From positions 62,001 to 126,000 of the forward strand of contig CBDEUH010000004.1 in the NCBI GenBank assembly GCA_965243255.1: a stretch of 64,000 nucleotides of DNA, read 5' to 3'. Of the stretch, positions 51,921 through 60,361 are shown in pieces. A program made the translations under genes and the position numbers. The notes under the pieces are model-generated. The model saw nothing but the letters and a program-made list of their open reading frames with translations. It did no database searches and was not told the origin of the DNA. The number at the start of each line of letters is the position of its first letter. Within the stretch, counting starts at the first letter, position 1. Origin of the DNA: Bin87 sp965243255. Its GTDB lineage: Bacteria > Chloroflexota > Dehalococcoidia > Lucifugimonadales > UBA3495.

Positions 51921-52886
51921 ATGAAAGCGGTTCAAATCACCGAGTACGGTGGCCCCGAGGTGATGAATTACGTTGACCTTCCCGATCCGGTGGCCGGGCC
52001 GGAGCAGGCGGTGGTGGATATCCAGGCCGTCGGCGTTAACTTCACCGACATCTACAGCCGCATGGGCGTAAACCCGCCGGGACTGCCCTGGGTCGCCGGC
52101 GTTGAAGCTGCCGGAGTGGTCCGCGCGGTGGGCGCCGGGGTTGACCACGTAGCCGTGGGCGACACGGTGGCTTATTGCAGCCATCCCGGTTCCTACGCCG
52201 AGCAGGCCCTCGTTCCCGCCTGGCGCCTCATCAAGATGCCCGAGGGTCTGTCTGCCCGCGATGGCGCGGCGGCCATGCTCCAGGGCATGACTGCCCACTA
52301 CCTATGCTATGACACCTACCGGGTAGAGGCCGGCGACCGGGTTCTGGTTCATTCCGGGGCCGGTGGCGTGGGCCTCCTGCTGATTCAGATGTGCAAGGCC
52401 CTTGGCGCATACGTCTATTCCACCGTTTCCACCGAGGCCAAGGCCGAGTTGGCCCGCGGCGCCGGCGCCGACCAGGTGATCCTCTACACCCAGCAGGATT
52501 TCGCCGCCGAGATTGCCAAGGCGACCGACGGTGCCGGCCTCCAGGTGGTGTACGACGCTGTGGGCAAGGATACCTTCGATGGCAGCATCTCTTGTCTTGC
52601 TCCCAGGGGCTACATGGTGCTCTACGGTCAGGCCAGTGGGCCCGTGCCGGCCATGGACCCCCGGGTCCTGGGCAACGGGTCCAAGTTCCTCACCCGGCCC
52701 GGCCTGGGCGATTACACTGCCAACCGGACGGAACTGGAGCAGCGCGCCGGCGCGGTTCTGGGCTGGGTCAAGTCCGGGGAGTTGAAGCTCAGGGTGGAGC
52801 ATACCTTTGCCCTGTCCGACGCGCCGGAAGCCCATCGCCAGCTGGCTGGCCGGGCTACCACCGGCAAAATTATCCTGACGCCATAG
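51921..52886 (+). CDS. NADPH:quinone oxidoreductase family protein
   Basis: 321 residues of the zinc-free medium-chain dehydrogenase group. MKAVQITEYGGPEVM is the usual start, GVNFTDIYSRMG and VHSGAGGVGLLLIQMCKALGA the substrate and NADPH-binding regions. It reduces quinones by one or two electrons. TAGGAGCAA precedes the ATG. The SprT-like gene starts 9 bases after its stop. Confidence 0.92.
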   Translation: MKAVQITEYGGPEVMNYVDLPDPVAGPEQAVVDIQAVGVNFTDIYSRMGVNPPGLPWVAGVEAAGVVRAVGAGVDHVAVGDTVAYCSHPGSYAEQALVPAWRLIKMPEGLSARDGAAAMLQGMTAHYLCYDTYRVEAGDRVLVHSGAGGVGLLLIQMCKALGAYVYSTVSTEAKAELARGAGADQVILYTQQDFAAEIAKATDGAGLQVVYDAVGKDTFDGSISCLAPRGYMVLYGQASGPVPAMDPRVLGNGSKFLTRPGLGDYTANRTELEQRAGAVLGWVKSGELKLRVEHTFALSDAPEAHRQLAGRATTGKIILTP

Positions 52887-52895
52887 CGGGTTCCT

Positions 52896-53396
52896 ATGTC
52901 AAGGTTGAACTGGCCCAAAGGCATCATCCTCAACGATTTGGCCTGGGTCGAAAACATCGCCCGGAAATACACCTTGCCCGACCTGGACATCGCAACGGGC
53001 TCGGTGGTGCTGGAGCGGACCTTCGCCACCGGCGGCCGGTGTTTCTGCTACTCGGACGGCTCTTGGGTGATTGGTTTGTCGCTGCCCCGGATGCAGCGCT
53101 GCGGCCGGCAGGGCATGGAAGGCATACTCGCCCACGAGCTGCTGCACGCCTGGCTGTGGACTCGCCACGGTTATGCCGGGCATGGCCCGGTTTTTGCCGG
53201 ACACGCCTCCGCGCGGGGAATCCCAAGGTGGTGTTCCGCTGAGCACGAAGTACGACGCCAGGGGCCGCAGCAGCTGGCTCTGTTTGACGCTCGACCGCCG
53301 GTGTCCAATGTGTGGAGACGAGGTGAAAGGAAGTCGGATCGGCGTCCTTTGGTAGATTTTGAAAAAATGACCGAAAATGAGCCCCAAAGCCCTTGA
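52896..53396 (+). CDS. SprT-like zinc metallopeptidase-domain protein
   Basis: 166 residues. HELLHAWLWTRHGYAGHGPVF (HExxH with a third His) is the SprT-like gluzincin motif near residue 70-90. The C-terminal 50 residues are basic and polar with no known fold. Family members trim DNA-protein crosslinks or have unknown roles. It is close behind the quinone reductase gene, probably co-transcribed. Confidence 0.8.
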   Translation: MSRLNWPKGIILNDLAWVENIARKYTLPDLDIATGSVVLERTFATGGRCFCYSDGSWVIGLSLPRMQRCGRQGMEGILAHELLHAWLWTRHGYAGHGPVFAGHASARGIPRWCSAEHEVRRQGPQQLALFDARPPVSNVWRRGERKSDRRPLVDFEKMTENEPQSP

Positions 53397-53410
53397 CAAG
53401 CCGGTTCGAT

Positions 53411-53439
53411 TTGACATTGGCCCACTGTGCGGCTACACT
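53411..53439 (+). promoter_or_regulatory. Predicted promoter of the panD-methyltransferase cluster
   Basis: Perfect TTGACA (53411-53416), 17-base spacer, TACACT (53434-53439). Transcription near 53446 would give a leader of about 440 bases before panD. Confidence 0.75.
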
Positions 53440-53889
53440 GCGGGCAGCACTAGCAGGTCTGCACACCCATCAACCTGCCCTTAAACAAGGAGGCCATATG
53501 AGTGCAGCCGCGCAATCAGCGCACCGGTCGTCGCCGGACCCTGACTCTACACAGCCCCGCCGAGCGCGGGGAGATTCAGGGCATCAATTCGGGGAAGCAA
53601 CCTTGCGAGCCAGGCAGTTGTCACAGCTGCGGGGACGTTGCAACCACCGCCTGCCTTGCGAGCCTTAGCTGCTCCAAGCCTAAATGGGCCGCGGGATTAG
53701 CGCCCCGCAACGCGCCCGCCTAACCCAGGTTTCCGCCGCAAAGCCGGTTGCGGTCGTTGAGCTTGGCTCCGAACGCTGCCTGCCGACAGCGCACGCCTGT
53801 GCTTCCTTCGGACACCTCGGTAACCGGGCTGACGCCGGCCCGAATTCAAAGCGCCAATTCGGCTTCAAGGATACAAAAGAGGAGAAAAC
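53440..53889 (+). other. Long leader before panD with possible small ORFs
   Basis: No long gene. AAGGAGG at 53487-53493 could serve ATG 53498 (56 codons) or GTG 53502 (73 codons, better GC third-position bias and a cluster of Cys: CEPGSCHSCGD). A 69-codon frame 53684-53893 ends in an ATGA overlap with panD. Hairpins such as CCCCGC/GCGGGG (near 53554-53570) and CCGAATT/AATTCGG (near 53840-53862) suggest structured RNA. None of this is proven; it could be a regulatory leader or encode a small Cys-rich peptide. Confidence 0.4.
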
Positions 53890-54279
53890 ATGAGAGAGAT
53901 ACTACGTTCCAAGATTCACCGCTGTTGGATTACCGGAGCCAACCTGGGCTACGTGGGCAGCATCATCATCGACCGCGACCTGTTGGAAATGTCCGACATC
54001 CTCCCGTTCGAAAAGGTCCAAGTGGTTAACTGCAGCAACGGCCAGCGGTTTGAAACCTACGCGCTGCCGGGCGAGCGTGGCAGCGGTATCATCTCAATCC
54101 AGGGCGCGGCAGCCCGCCTCTGCCAGATCGGGGACTGCGCCATCATCATGGCCTTTGAAGTCACCGACAAGGAAGTCGATCAGCGCATGATCCTGGTGGA
54201 CGAAAACAACAAATTCCTCGAATGGATCGAAGGCTCCATGTACGCCGAGCCGGAGCCCGAACCCGTCGCGCTTTTCTAA
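53890..54279 (+). CDS. panD: Pyruvoyl-dependent aspartate 1-decarboxylase homologue
   Basis: 129 residues. The self-cleavage site GYVGS (Gly23-Ser24) would yield the pyruvoyl cofactor. Lys8, His10, Arg53, Thr56 and Tyr57 match the Escherichia coli active-site residues, and GERGSG and GAAARL are intact, but the conserved Asn72 is Gln71 (SIQGAAARL). True PanD makes beta-alanine from aspartate for pantothenate. No panB or panC is near; two methyltransferases follow at 31 and 42 bases. The product may therefore be methylated rather than used for coenzyme A. AGAGGAG precedes the ATG. Confidence 0.88.
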   Translation: MREILRSKIHRCWITGANLGYVGSIIIDRDLLEMSDILPFEKVQVVNCSNGQRFETYALPGERGSGIISIQGAAARLCQIGDCAIIMAFEVTDKEVDQRMILVDENNKFLEWIEGSMYAEPEPEPVALF

Positions 54280-54310
54280 CAGCGAGACAGACCTGCACTG
54301 AGAGGCAAAA

Positions 54311-55165
54311 ATGGTAACAGCATCTGGTCATCGGTTTTCTGAGAACGAAACCGAGGAATACTACGACGCCGAGGACGTCATCTATCGGTCGGTGTGGGAC
54401 GCTGATGGGAGCGTCCACTGGGGCGTCTTCGATGAGGAGTCAGACCGCGACCGGACCATTCGGGAACAGTTCCTTGCCGCCGGTATCCGCCTCAACGAAC
54501 TGATGGTGGAATACGGCAAGATCGATGAGAACTCCAGGGTTCTGGACATCGGCTGCGGAAACGGCAACGCTGCGGTCTGGCTGACCCGCAACAGCGGTGC
54601 CCACGTTACGGGCATTGACCTGAGCGGCGTTAGGGTGGCCAATGCGGTCGAGTCTTTGTCGAAGGTGCCGGAACTGGTCGATAAGTTGGCCTTTGAAAAG
54701 GCCTCGGCCACCGATTTGCCTTTCGACGAAGGGACCTTTACCCACGTTTGGAGCCAGGCCACCATCTACCACGTTCCCGACAAGGTGAAGGTGCTGCAAG
54801 AAGCGTATCGGGTGTTGCAGCAGGGCGGGGTGATGATCTTCGATGATCTTACCAAACCCCGTTCCGACATCAGCGAGTCCGGTCGCAAGTTCGTGTACGA
54901 CCGCCTGCTGTTCGACACCGACTTCAGCTTCTACTCCTACATGGACGCGCTGCGCGAAACCGGCTTCAGGGTGATTCAGGCGCGGGACCTGTCCCCCCAC
55001 CTTGCCCAGAGCTACACCTATCTGTCCAAGCTGGCCTCCATTGCGGAAGGGCCGGAAGGTTATCAGGATCGCTTTGAGTACCTGACCGACGCCTACATGA
55101 AGACGGTCGAGGCCATCAACAACGAAGAGTTGGGCTGGGCGCAGTACCTCTGCGTCAAGCAATAG
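54311..55165 (+). CDS. SAM methyltransferase, sarcosine/dimethylglycine N-methyltransferase-like
   Basis: 284 residues. SAM site motif I is RVLDIGCGNGNAAVWL (77-90), with GIDLSG and WSQATIYHV later. The N-terminal EYYDAEDVIYRSVW...VHWGVFDE is the pattern of halophilic sarcosine/dimethylglycine N-methyltransferases that build glycine betaine. Placement next to panD makes beta-alanine or its methylated forms the likely acceptor. AGAGGC precedes the ATG. This is inference, not proof. Confidence 0.8.
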   Translation: MVTASGHRFSENETEEYYDAEDVIYRSVWDADGSVHWGVFDEESDRDRTIREQFLAAGIRLNELMVEYGKIDENSRVLDIGCGNGNAAVWLTRNSGAHVTGIDLSGVRVANAVESLSKVPELVDKLAFEKASATDLPFDEGTFTHVWSQATIYHVPDKVKVLQEAYRVLQQGGVMIFDDLTKPRSDISESGRKFVYDRLLFDTDFSFYSYMDALRETGFRVIQARDLSPHLAQSYTYLSKLASIAEGPEGYQDRFEYLTDAYMKTVEAINNEELGWAQYLCVKQ

Positions 55166-55207
55166 GTCGTAGTTCACCGCAGCATCGGAAACGGAGCGGA
55201 AAACAAT

Positions 55208-55852
55208 ATGCCAGATGTCGGGAATATCAGCTCGGAAGACCGGGTCCAATGGGTCTATGCGTCCACCACCAACGAGGAACTCGCCGAACGGTACGACGAG
55301 TGGGCAAAGGAATACGACGACGACCTGGAAAACACCTTCGTCTGGCTGGCGCCGATCCGCGGAGCAGAAGCCCTCGCAGCCCACGTAGCTAAGGACGCCA
55401 AAATCCTGGACGCCGGCGCCGGCACCGGGCTGGCCGGTGTGGAACTGCAGCGGTTGGGCTACGTCAACATCTGCGCCATGGACCTGTCCGAAGGGATGTT
55501 GGAAGAGGCCCGCTCCAAGGGCTGCTACAACGATTTCCGGCAGATGGCGCTGGGCGGACGCCTGGACTTCGACACGGATTCCTACGACGCGGTTATCTGC
55601 ACCGGCGTATTTACGCCCGGGCACGCGCCGCCCAGTTCATTCGTGGACTTGTGTCGAGTTACCAGGCCCGGCGGTTATATTGTGTTCAGCCTGCGCCCCG
55701 ATACGCACCTTGAGTTGGGTTTCAAGGAGCAGCAGGATGCCCTCGTGGACAGCGGGGCCTGGAGCCTGGTGGAGGTCAGCGACCCCTTCGCCGCCTTGCC
55801 CAAGGGTGAGCCGGACGTCGTGCACCAGATTTGGGTGTACCGGGTGAACTGA
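55208..55852 (+). CDS. Class I SAM-dependent methyltransferase
   Basis: 214 residues with motif I KILDAGAGTGLAGVEL (65-80) and CAMDLSEGMLEEARSKG. The acceptor is not evident from sequence. It is the third gene of the panD cluster, so it may add further methyl groups, or methylate another small molecule. A ribosome site GGAGCGG lies ahead of the ATG. Confidence 0.82.
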   Translation: MPDVGNISSEDRVQWVYASTTNEELAERYDEWAKEYDDDLENTFVWLAPIRGAEALAAHVAKDAKILDAGAGTGLAGVELQRLGYVNICAMDLSEGMLEEARSKGCYNDFRQMALGGRLDFDTDSYDAVICTGVFTPGHAPPSSFVDLCRVTRPGGYIVFSLRPDTHLELGFKEQQDALVDSGAWSLVEVSDPFAALPKGEPDVVHQIWVYRVN

Positions 55853-55865
55853 GCCAGGCGGCTCC

Positions 55866-56264
55866 CTACTCCCGCGTTTCCATTGGTAGGCCCTGGTCGT
55901 GAACTTCCAGGACGCACTCTGGGCACCGGTCGCGGCCGTCGTGACCAGTAGCCGGCCAAATGTCCTCGCCTTTCATCCCGCATAGGAAGAAGGGTTCCAC
56001 TTCCTCAATGCCCAGGCTTTCCAGGTAGTGCACCAACCCTTCCCTCCGGGGGTTGTCGTACCACCACGGGGTCAGGGTGCGCGCCAGGGCGTGGATATTT
56101 TCCTTGAAGTCGTCTGAGTACTCCTCGGCGTTCTCCGGGATGTCCACCATCCAGCGCGTACCTTCCTTGCTGGCCTGTAGCTTGCCGTCGCGGACGTCTT
56201 TACGTATCACGTCCTGCGACACGTTCAGGATTCGGGAAGCTTCCTGGATTGTGACCCGGGGCAT
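55866..56264 (-). CDS. Small helix-turn-helix (MerR/excisionase-like) protein
   Basis: 132 residues. VTIQEASRILNVSQDVIRKDVRDGKLQASKEGTRW is a winged-helix/HTH DNA-binding domain of the excisionase/MerR N-terminal class. The C-terminal half has Cys94-like and CPEC residues and no known fold. It is convergent with the panD cluster and divides it from the second ilvB. A regulator of that cluster is possible but unproven. Confidence 0.75.
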   Translation of the reverse strand: MPRVTIQEASRILNVSQDVIRKDVRDGKLQASKEGTRWMVDIPENAEEYSDDFKENIHALARTLTPWWYDNPRREGLVHYLESLGIEEVEPFFLCGMKGEDIWPATGHDGRDRCPECVLEVHDQGLPMETRE

Positions 56265-56345
56265 AAGGCACCTCAGCTGTCCTGAGCGTGTCGTCCCGAC
56301 TCTAAGGGAACGACACGCGTCTTTGCAATCGCTCTATTTCTATCA

Positions 56346-58046
56346 CTAACCCGGCAGGGCGGCAAGTGCCGTGCGCGGGTCCTCCATGGTGTCGGCCAGG
56401 GAGCCGCCCGGCGGAACCATGGGGAATACGTTGGTTTCCTGTTCCACCACGAACTCGATGAGGAAAGGCCCGTCGTATTCCTGGGCCTGCCGCAGCGCGT
56501 CGGCCACGTCTTCCTGATGTTCCACACGCAGGGCCGGGATGTCGTAGGCGCTGGCCAGCTTGACGTAGTCGGGGCCGGGCATGGGAACTTCCTTGATGTG
56601 GCCGTCGAAGAACATCTCTTGCCACTGGCGTACCATGCCCAGGTACCCGTTGTTGAACAGGGCGATTTTGATCGGCAACCGTTCCTGGACGGCAGTTACC
56701 AGTTCCTGCAGCGTCATCTGAAAACCACCATCGCCCGCGACGGACCACACGGTGGCGCCGGGCCGCCCCATTTGAGCACCCAATGCCGCCGGCACCTCAA
56801 ATCCCATCACCCCCAGCCCCCCGGAGCTTACGAAAGAATTGGGCTGATTGAGAAACAGGTACTGCGCCGCCCACATTTGATGCTGGCCGACCCCGGTAAC
56901 CACCACAACGTCCTCGTCCTCCTGGATGACATCGTTCATCTCCGCCAGCACCTGTTGAGCCAACAGCGATTCCGACTTGGGAATGGCTAGCGAGGGATGC
57001 TCCGCCTTGAGCCGCGCAATGTTGGCCATCCACTCCGGGCGCTCGGCCCAGCGCACCAGCGGCAGTAGCGCTTGCAGGATGGGCTTGGCGTCCCCCACCA
57101 GCGGCACTTCTGCCGGCACGATACGCCCCACCTGAGTGGCTTCGATGTCCAGGTGAATCACCCGCGCGTGGGGAGCGAAGCCCGACACCCGCCCCGTTAC
57201 TCTGTCGTCGAACCGCATCCCCAGTCCGATGAGCACGTCTGCCTGATCAACTACCATGTTGCACCAGTACATGCCGTGCATCCCCAGCATTCCCAGGCTC
57301 TGGGGGTGATTGCGGGGGAAACCGCTCAGCCCCAGCAGGGTGTTGATGACCGGTATGCCGCTGGCCTCGGCCAACGCCCGCAGCTCTTCGAATGCCCCGG
57401 AATGGACAATGCCATGCCCGGCGACAATGACCGGACGCTCCGCCTCGTTCATCAGCGTCGCCGCCTTGCGGACGTTTTCCTTCACCTCGTCTGACAGGGC
57501 CGGTTCCGACGCCGCCTGGATTTCCGGGTATTCAAACTCGGCTTCTTCCAACTGCACGTCCCGCGGAATGTCGATTAGCACTGGCCCCGGCCGTCCTTCC
57601 TGAGCGACGCGGAAGGCGTCGCGGATGGTCCTGGGCAAATCGGCAGCGGAAAGCACCAGATAAGTGCGCTTTGTGCACACCGAGGCGATGCTGCAAATGT
57701 CGCATTCCTGGAAGGCTTCGGTTCCCATGGCGGCTCGAGCCACCTGCCCGGTGATGGCCACCATGGGCACGCTGTCGGCCTTGGCGCCCATAATGCCGGT
57801 TATCAGGTTGGTGGCGCCGGGGCCGGAGGTGGCCACGCATACGCCGGGCTTGCCCGTTACCCGCGCGTACCCGTCGGCGGCGTGCGCGGCAGACTGCTCG
57901 TGCCGCACCAGCACGTGGCGCAACTGCGGATAACTCCACAGGGCATCGTAAAAGGGAAGAATCGCGCCGCCGGGGTGACCGAACAATACGTCCACGCCCT
58001 CGCGGAGCAGGCTTTCGCAAATGATTTCAGAGCCTTTTAGCTTCAC
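56346..58046 (-). CDS. Acetolactate synthase, catalytic subunit (second paralogue)
   Basis: 566 residues from GTG at 58046 (MKLKGSEIICESLLREG); a longer open frame upstream runs through the T-box leader and is rejected. All catalytic motifs are present: VRHEQSAAHAADGYARVTG, ITGQVARAAMGTEAFQECD and GDGGFQMTLQELVTAVQ. No regulatory subunit gene is adjacent, so it either uses the IlvN at 45659 or is unregulated by feedback. It may also make acetolactate for another end. Its T-box leader differs from that of ilvB. Confidence 0.95.
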   Translation of the reverse strand: MKLKGSEIICESLLREGVDVLFGHPGGAILPFYDALWSYPQLRHVLVRHEQSAAHAADGYARVTGKPGVCVATSGPGATNLITGIMGAKADSVPMVAITGQVARAAMGTEAFQECDICSIASVCTKRTYLVLSAADLPRTIRDAFRVAQEGRPGPVLIDIPRDVQLEEAEFEYPEIQAASEPALSDEVKENVRKAATLMNEAERPVIVAGHGIVHSGAFEELRALAEASGIPVINTLLGLSGFPRNHPQSLGMLGMHGMYWCNMVVDQADVLIGLGMRFDDRVTGRVSGFAPHARVIHLDIEATQVGRIVPAEVPLVGDAKPILQALLPLVRWAERPEWMANIARLKAEHPSLAIPKSESLLAQQVLAEMNDVIQEDEDVVVVTGVGQHQMWAAQYLFLNQPNSFVSSGGLGVMGFEVPAALGAQMGRPGATVWSVAGDGGFQMTLQELVTAVQERLPIKIALFNNGYLGMVRQWQEMFFDGHIKEVPMPGPDYVKLASAYDIPALRVEHQEDVADALRQAQEYDGPFLIEFVVEQETNVFPMVPPGGSLADTMEDPRTALAALPG

Positions 58047-58116
58047 AGCGGATCTCCGTTTCTGTTTTGGTTTCCGCCACTGGCGGAGCGGGGCGTTTCG
58101 GCAGCGCCGAAGCACA

Positions 58117-58405
58117 TAAAAAAAGCCCGTCCCCATAGGGACGGACTGATATCCGCGGTACCACCCTATTTGCCACCGACACCCCTTGAAGGGCGTCGCA
58201 TGACCACTCAATAAGGACACCATCATGCCCCGTCGCTTCTAACGGGCGGCGAACCCGGCCTGCGCTTAGTCGCCGCCAGTATAGTGAGGCGGTTTTCAGC
58301 CGGCGGCTCCGGAGGGATTTTGGGCGGGGTCGGCGCGCCTGCTTGCACCGTGCCAGGCTCGCTAATGCGCTTTAGCCCGCTTACTCGTCTCCATCTCAGC
58401 CTTTC
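58117..58405 (-). promoter_or_regulatory. Second T-box riboswitch
   Basis: Minus-strand leader with the T-box GGGTGGTACCGCGG (58166-58153). Stem I shows GGAGACGAGTAA (AGTA element), ATTAGCGAGCCTG and the distal GGTGCAAGCAGGC loop. The specifier position after GCGC reads CGACCCCGCCC; a Leu, Ile or Val codon is not evident by eye, so the tRNA cannot be assigned. It controls the second acetolactate synthase gene. Confidence 0.9.
58118..58144 (-). terminator. T-box-controlled terminator of the second acetolactate synthase gene
   Basis: Minus strand CCGTCCC pairs with GGGACGG around a TATG loop, followed by GCTTTTTTT. It is the off-state hairpin. Confidence 0.88.
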
Positions 58406-58411
58406 GCATAG

Positions 58412-58441
58412 AATCTATCACGGAGTCGGCGACACCGTCAA
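58412..58441 (-). promoter_or_regulatory. Predicted promoter of the second acetolactate synthase gene
   Basis: Minus strand TTGACG (58441-58436), 18-base spacer, TAGATT (58417-58412). Transcription would start near 58405, at the T-box leader. The 120 bases to the next gene (58442-58561) hold nothing recognisable. Confidence 0.6.
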
Positions 58442-58561
58442 ATACCGGGTGGTGCGACCTTCAAGGAGAATCCACCCCGGAAAATCGGCCCCCCTCCGTC
58501 CGTCATCGTTGTGGTAGGATTTCACCCCGCGTCTTTCCCGGCAGTGGGCAGGCGGATTCAG

Positions 58562-59152
58562 ATGCAACCGAAAACATCATACCTATCTCACGTTCGCGAC
58601 GTGGCCCTGCTGCCGGATGAGCAGGTTGTGGCCATTCTGAGTACCGAAAGCGGTCTGCTGGCAGAGCCGCCCGCGGCCGGCCGCCTGCTGATGGCCACCG
58701 ACCGCCGCCTTATCAACGCTTCTGATAGCGGACGTACCCGCATAGTCGAGATGTATGCCTTGGCGACAGTTTCCCAGGTCAGTCTCCGGGAAGACGCCCG
58801 CCGCGGATTGTCCTGGAAGCATTGGGCATCCCTGATAGTGGGAGGGTTGATTGTCTATCTCCTCCTCGCCTATTGGCTGGTTGACCACCTGCCCGAAGTG
58901 ATTATCCCGGTAGTCAACCTGCACGCCTTCGCGGTGGTTATCATGGTGCTGTTGGTGCTGGCCGGCTGGCTATTCTGGCGCGGTTTAACTCAGGCCGGCG
59001 GTCGCAGATTGCAAATCTCTGGCGTCAACTGGACATTGGAAACCCAGTGCGGAGCCGAATTTCAGGACCTGCAGGAATTTGCCAACCGTTTGCTACTGCG
59101 GCGGTCGGGCGCGAGAAACGGGGATTCAATCTGGCCGCCCGAAGGGCAGTGA
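58562..59152 (+). CDS. Hypothetical membrane protein
   Basis: 196 residues, not recognised. An N-terminal domain of about 85 residues (LMATDRRLINAS has a PH-like pattern) is followed by two membrane helices, about 98-117 and 124-142, and a short cytoplasmic C-terminus. The ATG at 58562 is chosen over an upstream in-frame GTG (58511). The last 27 bases overlap the convergent tsaD gene. Confidence 0.6.
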   Translation: MQPKTSYLSHVRDVALLPDEQVVAILSTESGLLAEPPAAGRLLMATDRRLINASDSGRTRIVEMYALATVSQVSLREDARRGLSWKHWASLIVGGLIVYLLLAYWLVDHLPEVIIPVVNLHAFAVVIMVLLVLAGWLFWRGLTQAGGRRLQISGVNWTLETQCGAEFQDLQEFANRLLLRRSGARNGDSIWPPEGQ

Positions 59153-60226
59153 CGGATCAACGTCCAGAGACAGGTCTGCAATTTCTCCCCGTTGCTGCTG
59201 ATAGTAGGCGCCAGCGGCAATCATGGCGCCGTTGTCGGTGCACAAGACCGGAGGCGGTATGACTGCCGGGAGGGGAGAGTCAGCCAGGATGCGCTGTCGC
59301 AGGCGAGCGTTGGCGGTTACGCCGCCGCCCAGTATCAGCCCTCTGGCATGATAACGCTCGGCCATGGCCAGCAGCTTGGCCGTCATCACATCGACCAACG
59401 ACTCCTGGAACTCGGCTGCCAAAGCGGCAACCTTGCGCTCGTTATCGGGTTGCGGCGCCTCGGGCGGGGGATACAGCCCCACGTCGTGCGCGCGATGCAG
59501 CAACGCGGTTTTCACCCCGCTGAAGCTGAAGTCCAGGGTATCGCGCATCCAGGCCCGGGGCAGGGGCGCCGATGCCAGCGTCGTCAGTTCGGAATGCTCA
59601 AAGTCATCCTCGGCGAATGTTGCCAGGGATTCAGCCGCCTTTTGAATCTCCGGCCCGCCGGGGAAACCCAGCCCCAGCACCCGCGCCGCCTTGTCAAAGG
59701 CTTCGCCCGCGGCGTCGTCGCGAGTGCGCCCAACCAGGCGATAGTCGCCGTGCCCCTCCATCAGGATGAGATCGGTATGTCCGCCGGAGGCCACCAGGCA
59801 GGCCAGGGGAAAACCGGGTTCTTCGGCCGGCGCAGGTCCTTCGGAACCCCCGCTGCCGGGCGTCAGCCAGGAGGCGTAGATGTGCCCTTCCAGGTGATTC
59901 ACGCCGATTAACGGAACTCCCAGCGTCAGGGACAAAGACTTGGCCGTATTGACGCCGGAGATGAGCGCGCCGGCCAGTCCTGGGCCGTGCGTTACGGCCA
60001 CGGCGTCAACGTCGTCCAGCGTCACTGCGGCGTCGGCCAACGCCCGCGACAGGGTGGGCTGCATGTCTCGGATGTGCTGGCGGGAGGCCAACTCCGGCAC
60101 CACGCCGCCATGGACTGCGTGTAGCGCCGATTGGGAGGCGATTGCGTTGGCGCGCAGTCGGCGCCCGTCTTCCACGATACCCACGGCGGTTTCGTCGCAG
60201 GAGGTTTCAATGCCGAGAATAAGCAT
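59126..60226 (-). CDS. tsaD: tRNA N6-threonylcarbamoyladenosine transferase subunit
   Basis: 366 residues, transfers threonylcarbamoyl to A37 of ANN-decoding tRNAs with TsaB and TsaE. GIETSCDETAVGIV is the start, NHLEGHIYASW the metal HxxxH site, and SGGHTDLILM and DFSFSGVKTAL are signatures. A TATAAT at 60242-60237 lies only 10 bases from the ATG, which suggests a nearly leaderless message. Confidence 0.96.
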   Translation of the reverse strand: MLILGIETSCDETAVGIVEDGRRLRANAIASQSALHAVHGGVVPELASRQHIRDMQPTLSRALADAAVTLDDVDAVAVTHGPGLAGALISGVNTAKSLSLTLGVPLIGVNHLEGHIYASWLTPGSGGSEGPAPAEEPGFPLACLVASGGHTDLILMEGHGDYRLVGRTRDDAAGEAFDKAARVLGLGFPGGPEIQKAAESLATFAEDDFEHSELTTLASAPLPRAWMRDTLDFSFSGVKTALLHRAHDVGLYPPPEAPQPDNERKVAALAAEFQESLVDVMTAKLLAMAERYHARGLILGGGVTANARLRQRILADSPLPAVIPPPVLCTDNGAMIAAGAYYQQQRGEIADLSLDVDPSLPFGRPD

Positions 60227-60236
60227 GGTTTTTGGA

Positions 60237-60242
60237 TTATAA
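60237..60242 (-). promoter_or_regulatory. -10 box immediately before tsaD
   Basis: Perfect TATAAT on the minus strand. Transcription would start about 4-5 bases from the ATG, leaving no room for a ribosome site; no clear -35 is visible. Confidence 0.45.
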
Positions 60243-60361
60243 CAGGCGATGCCTTTGCGCCGGCTGGCAGCCGGTGTTATCCTTCCTGTGAATAATCAAA
60301 ATCAGGTTTGACCTGCCTTCATCGGCGGTCGACCCCGTCCCGCAGGAGGGAAGTCACCCCA

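Noticed and set aside
58047..58226. N-terminal extension of the second acetolactate synthase
   Set aside because: The extra 60 codons run through the T-box terminator; the GTG at 58046 gives the family start.
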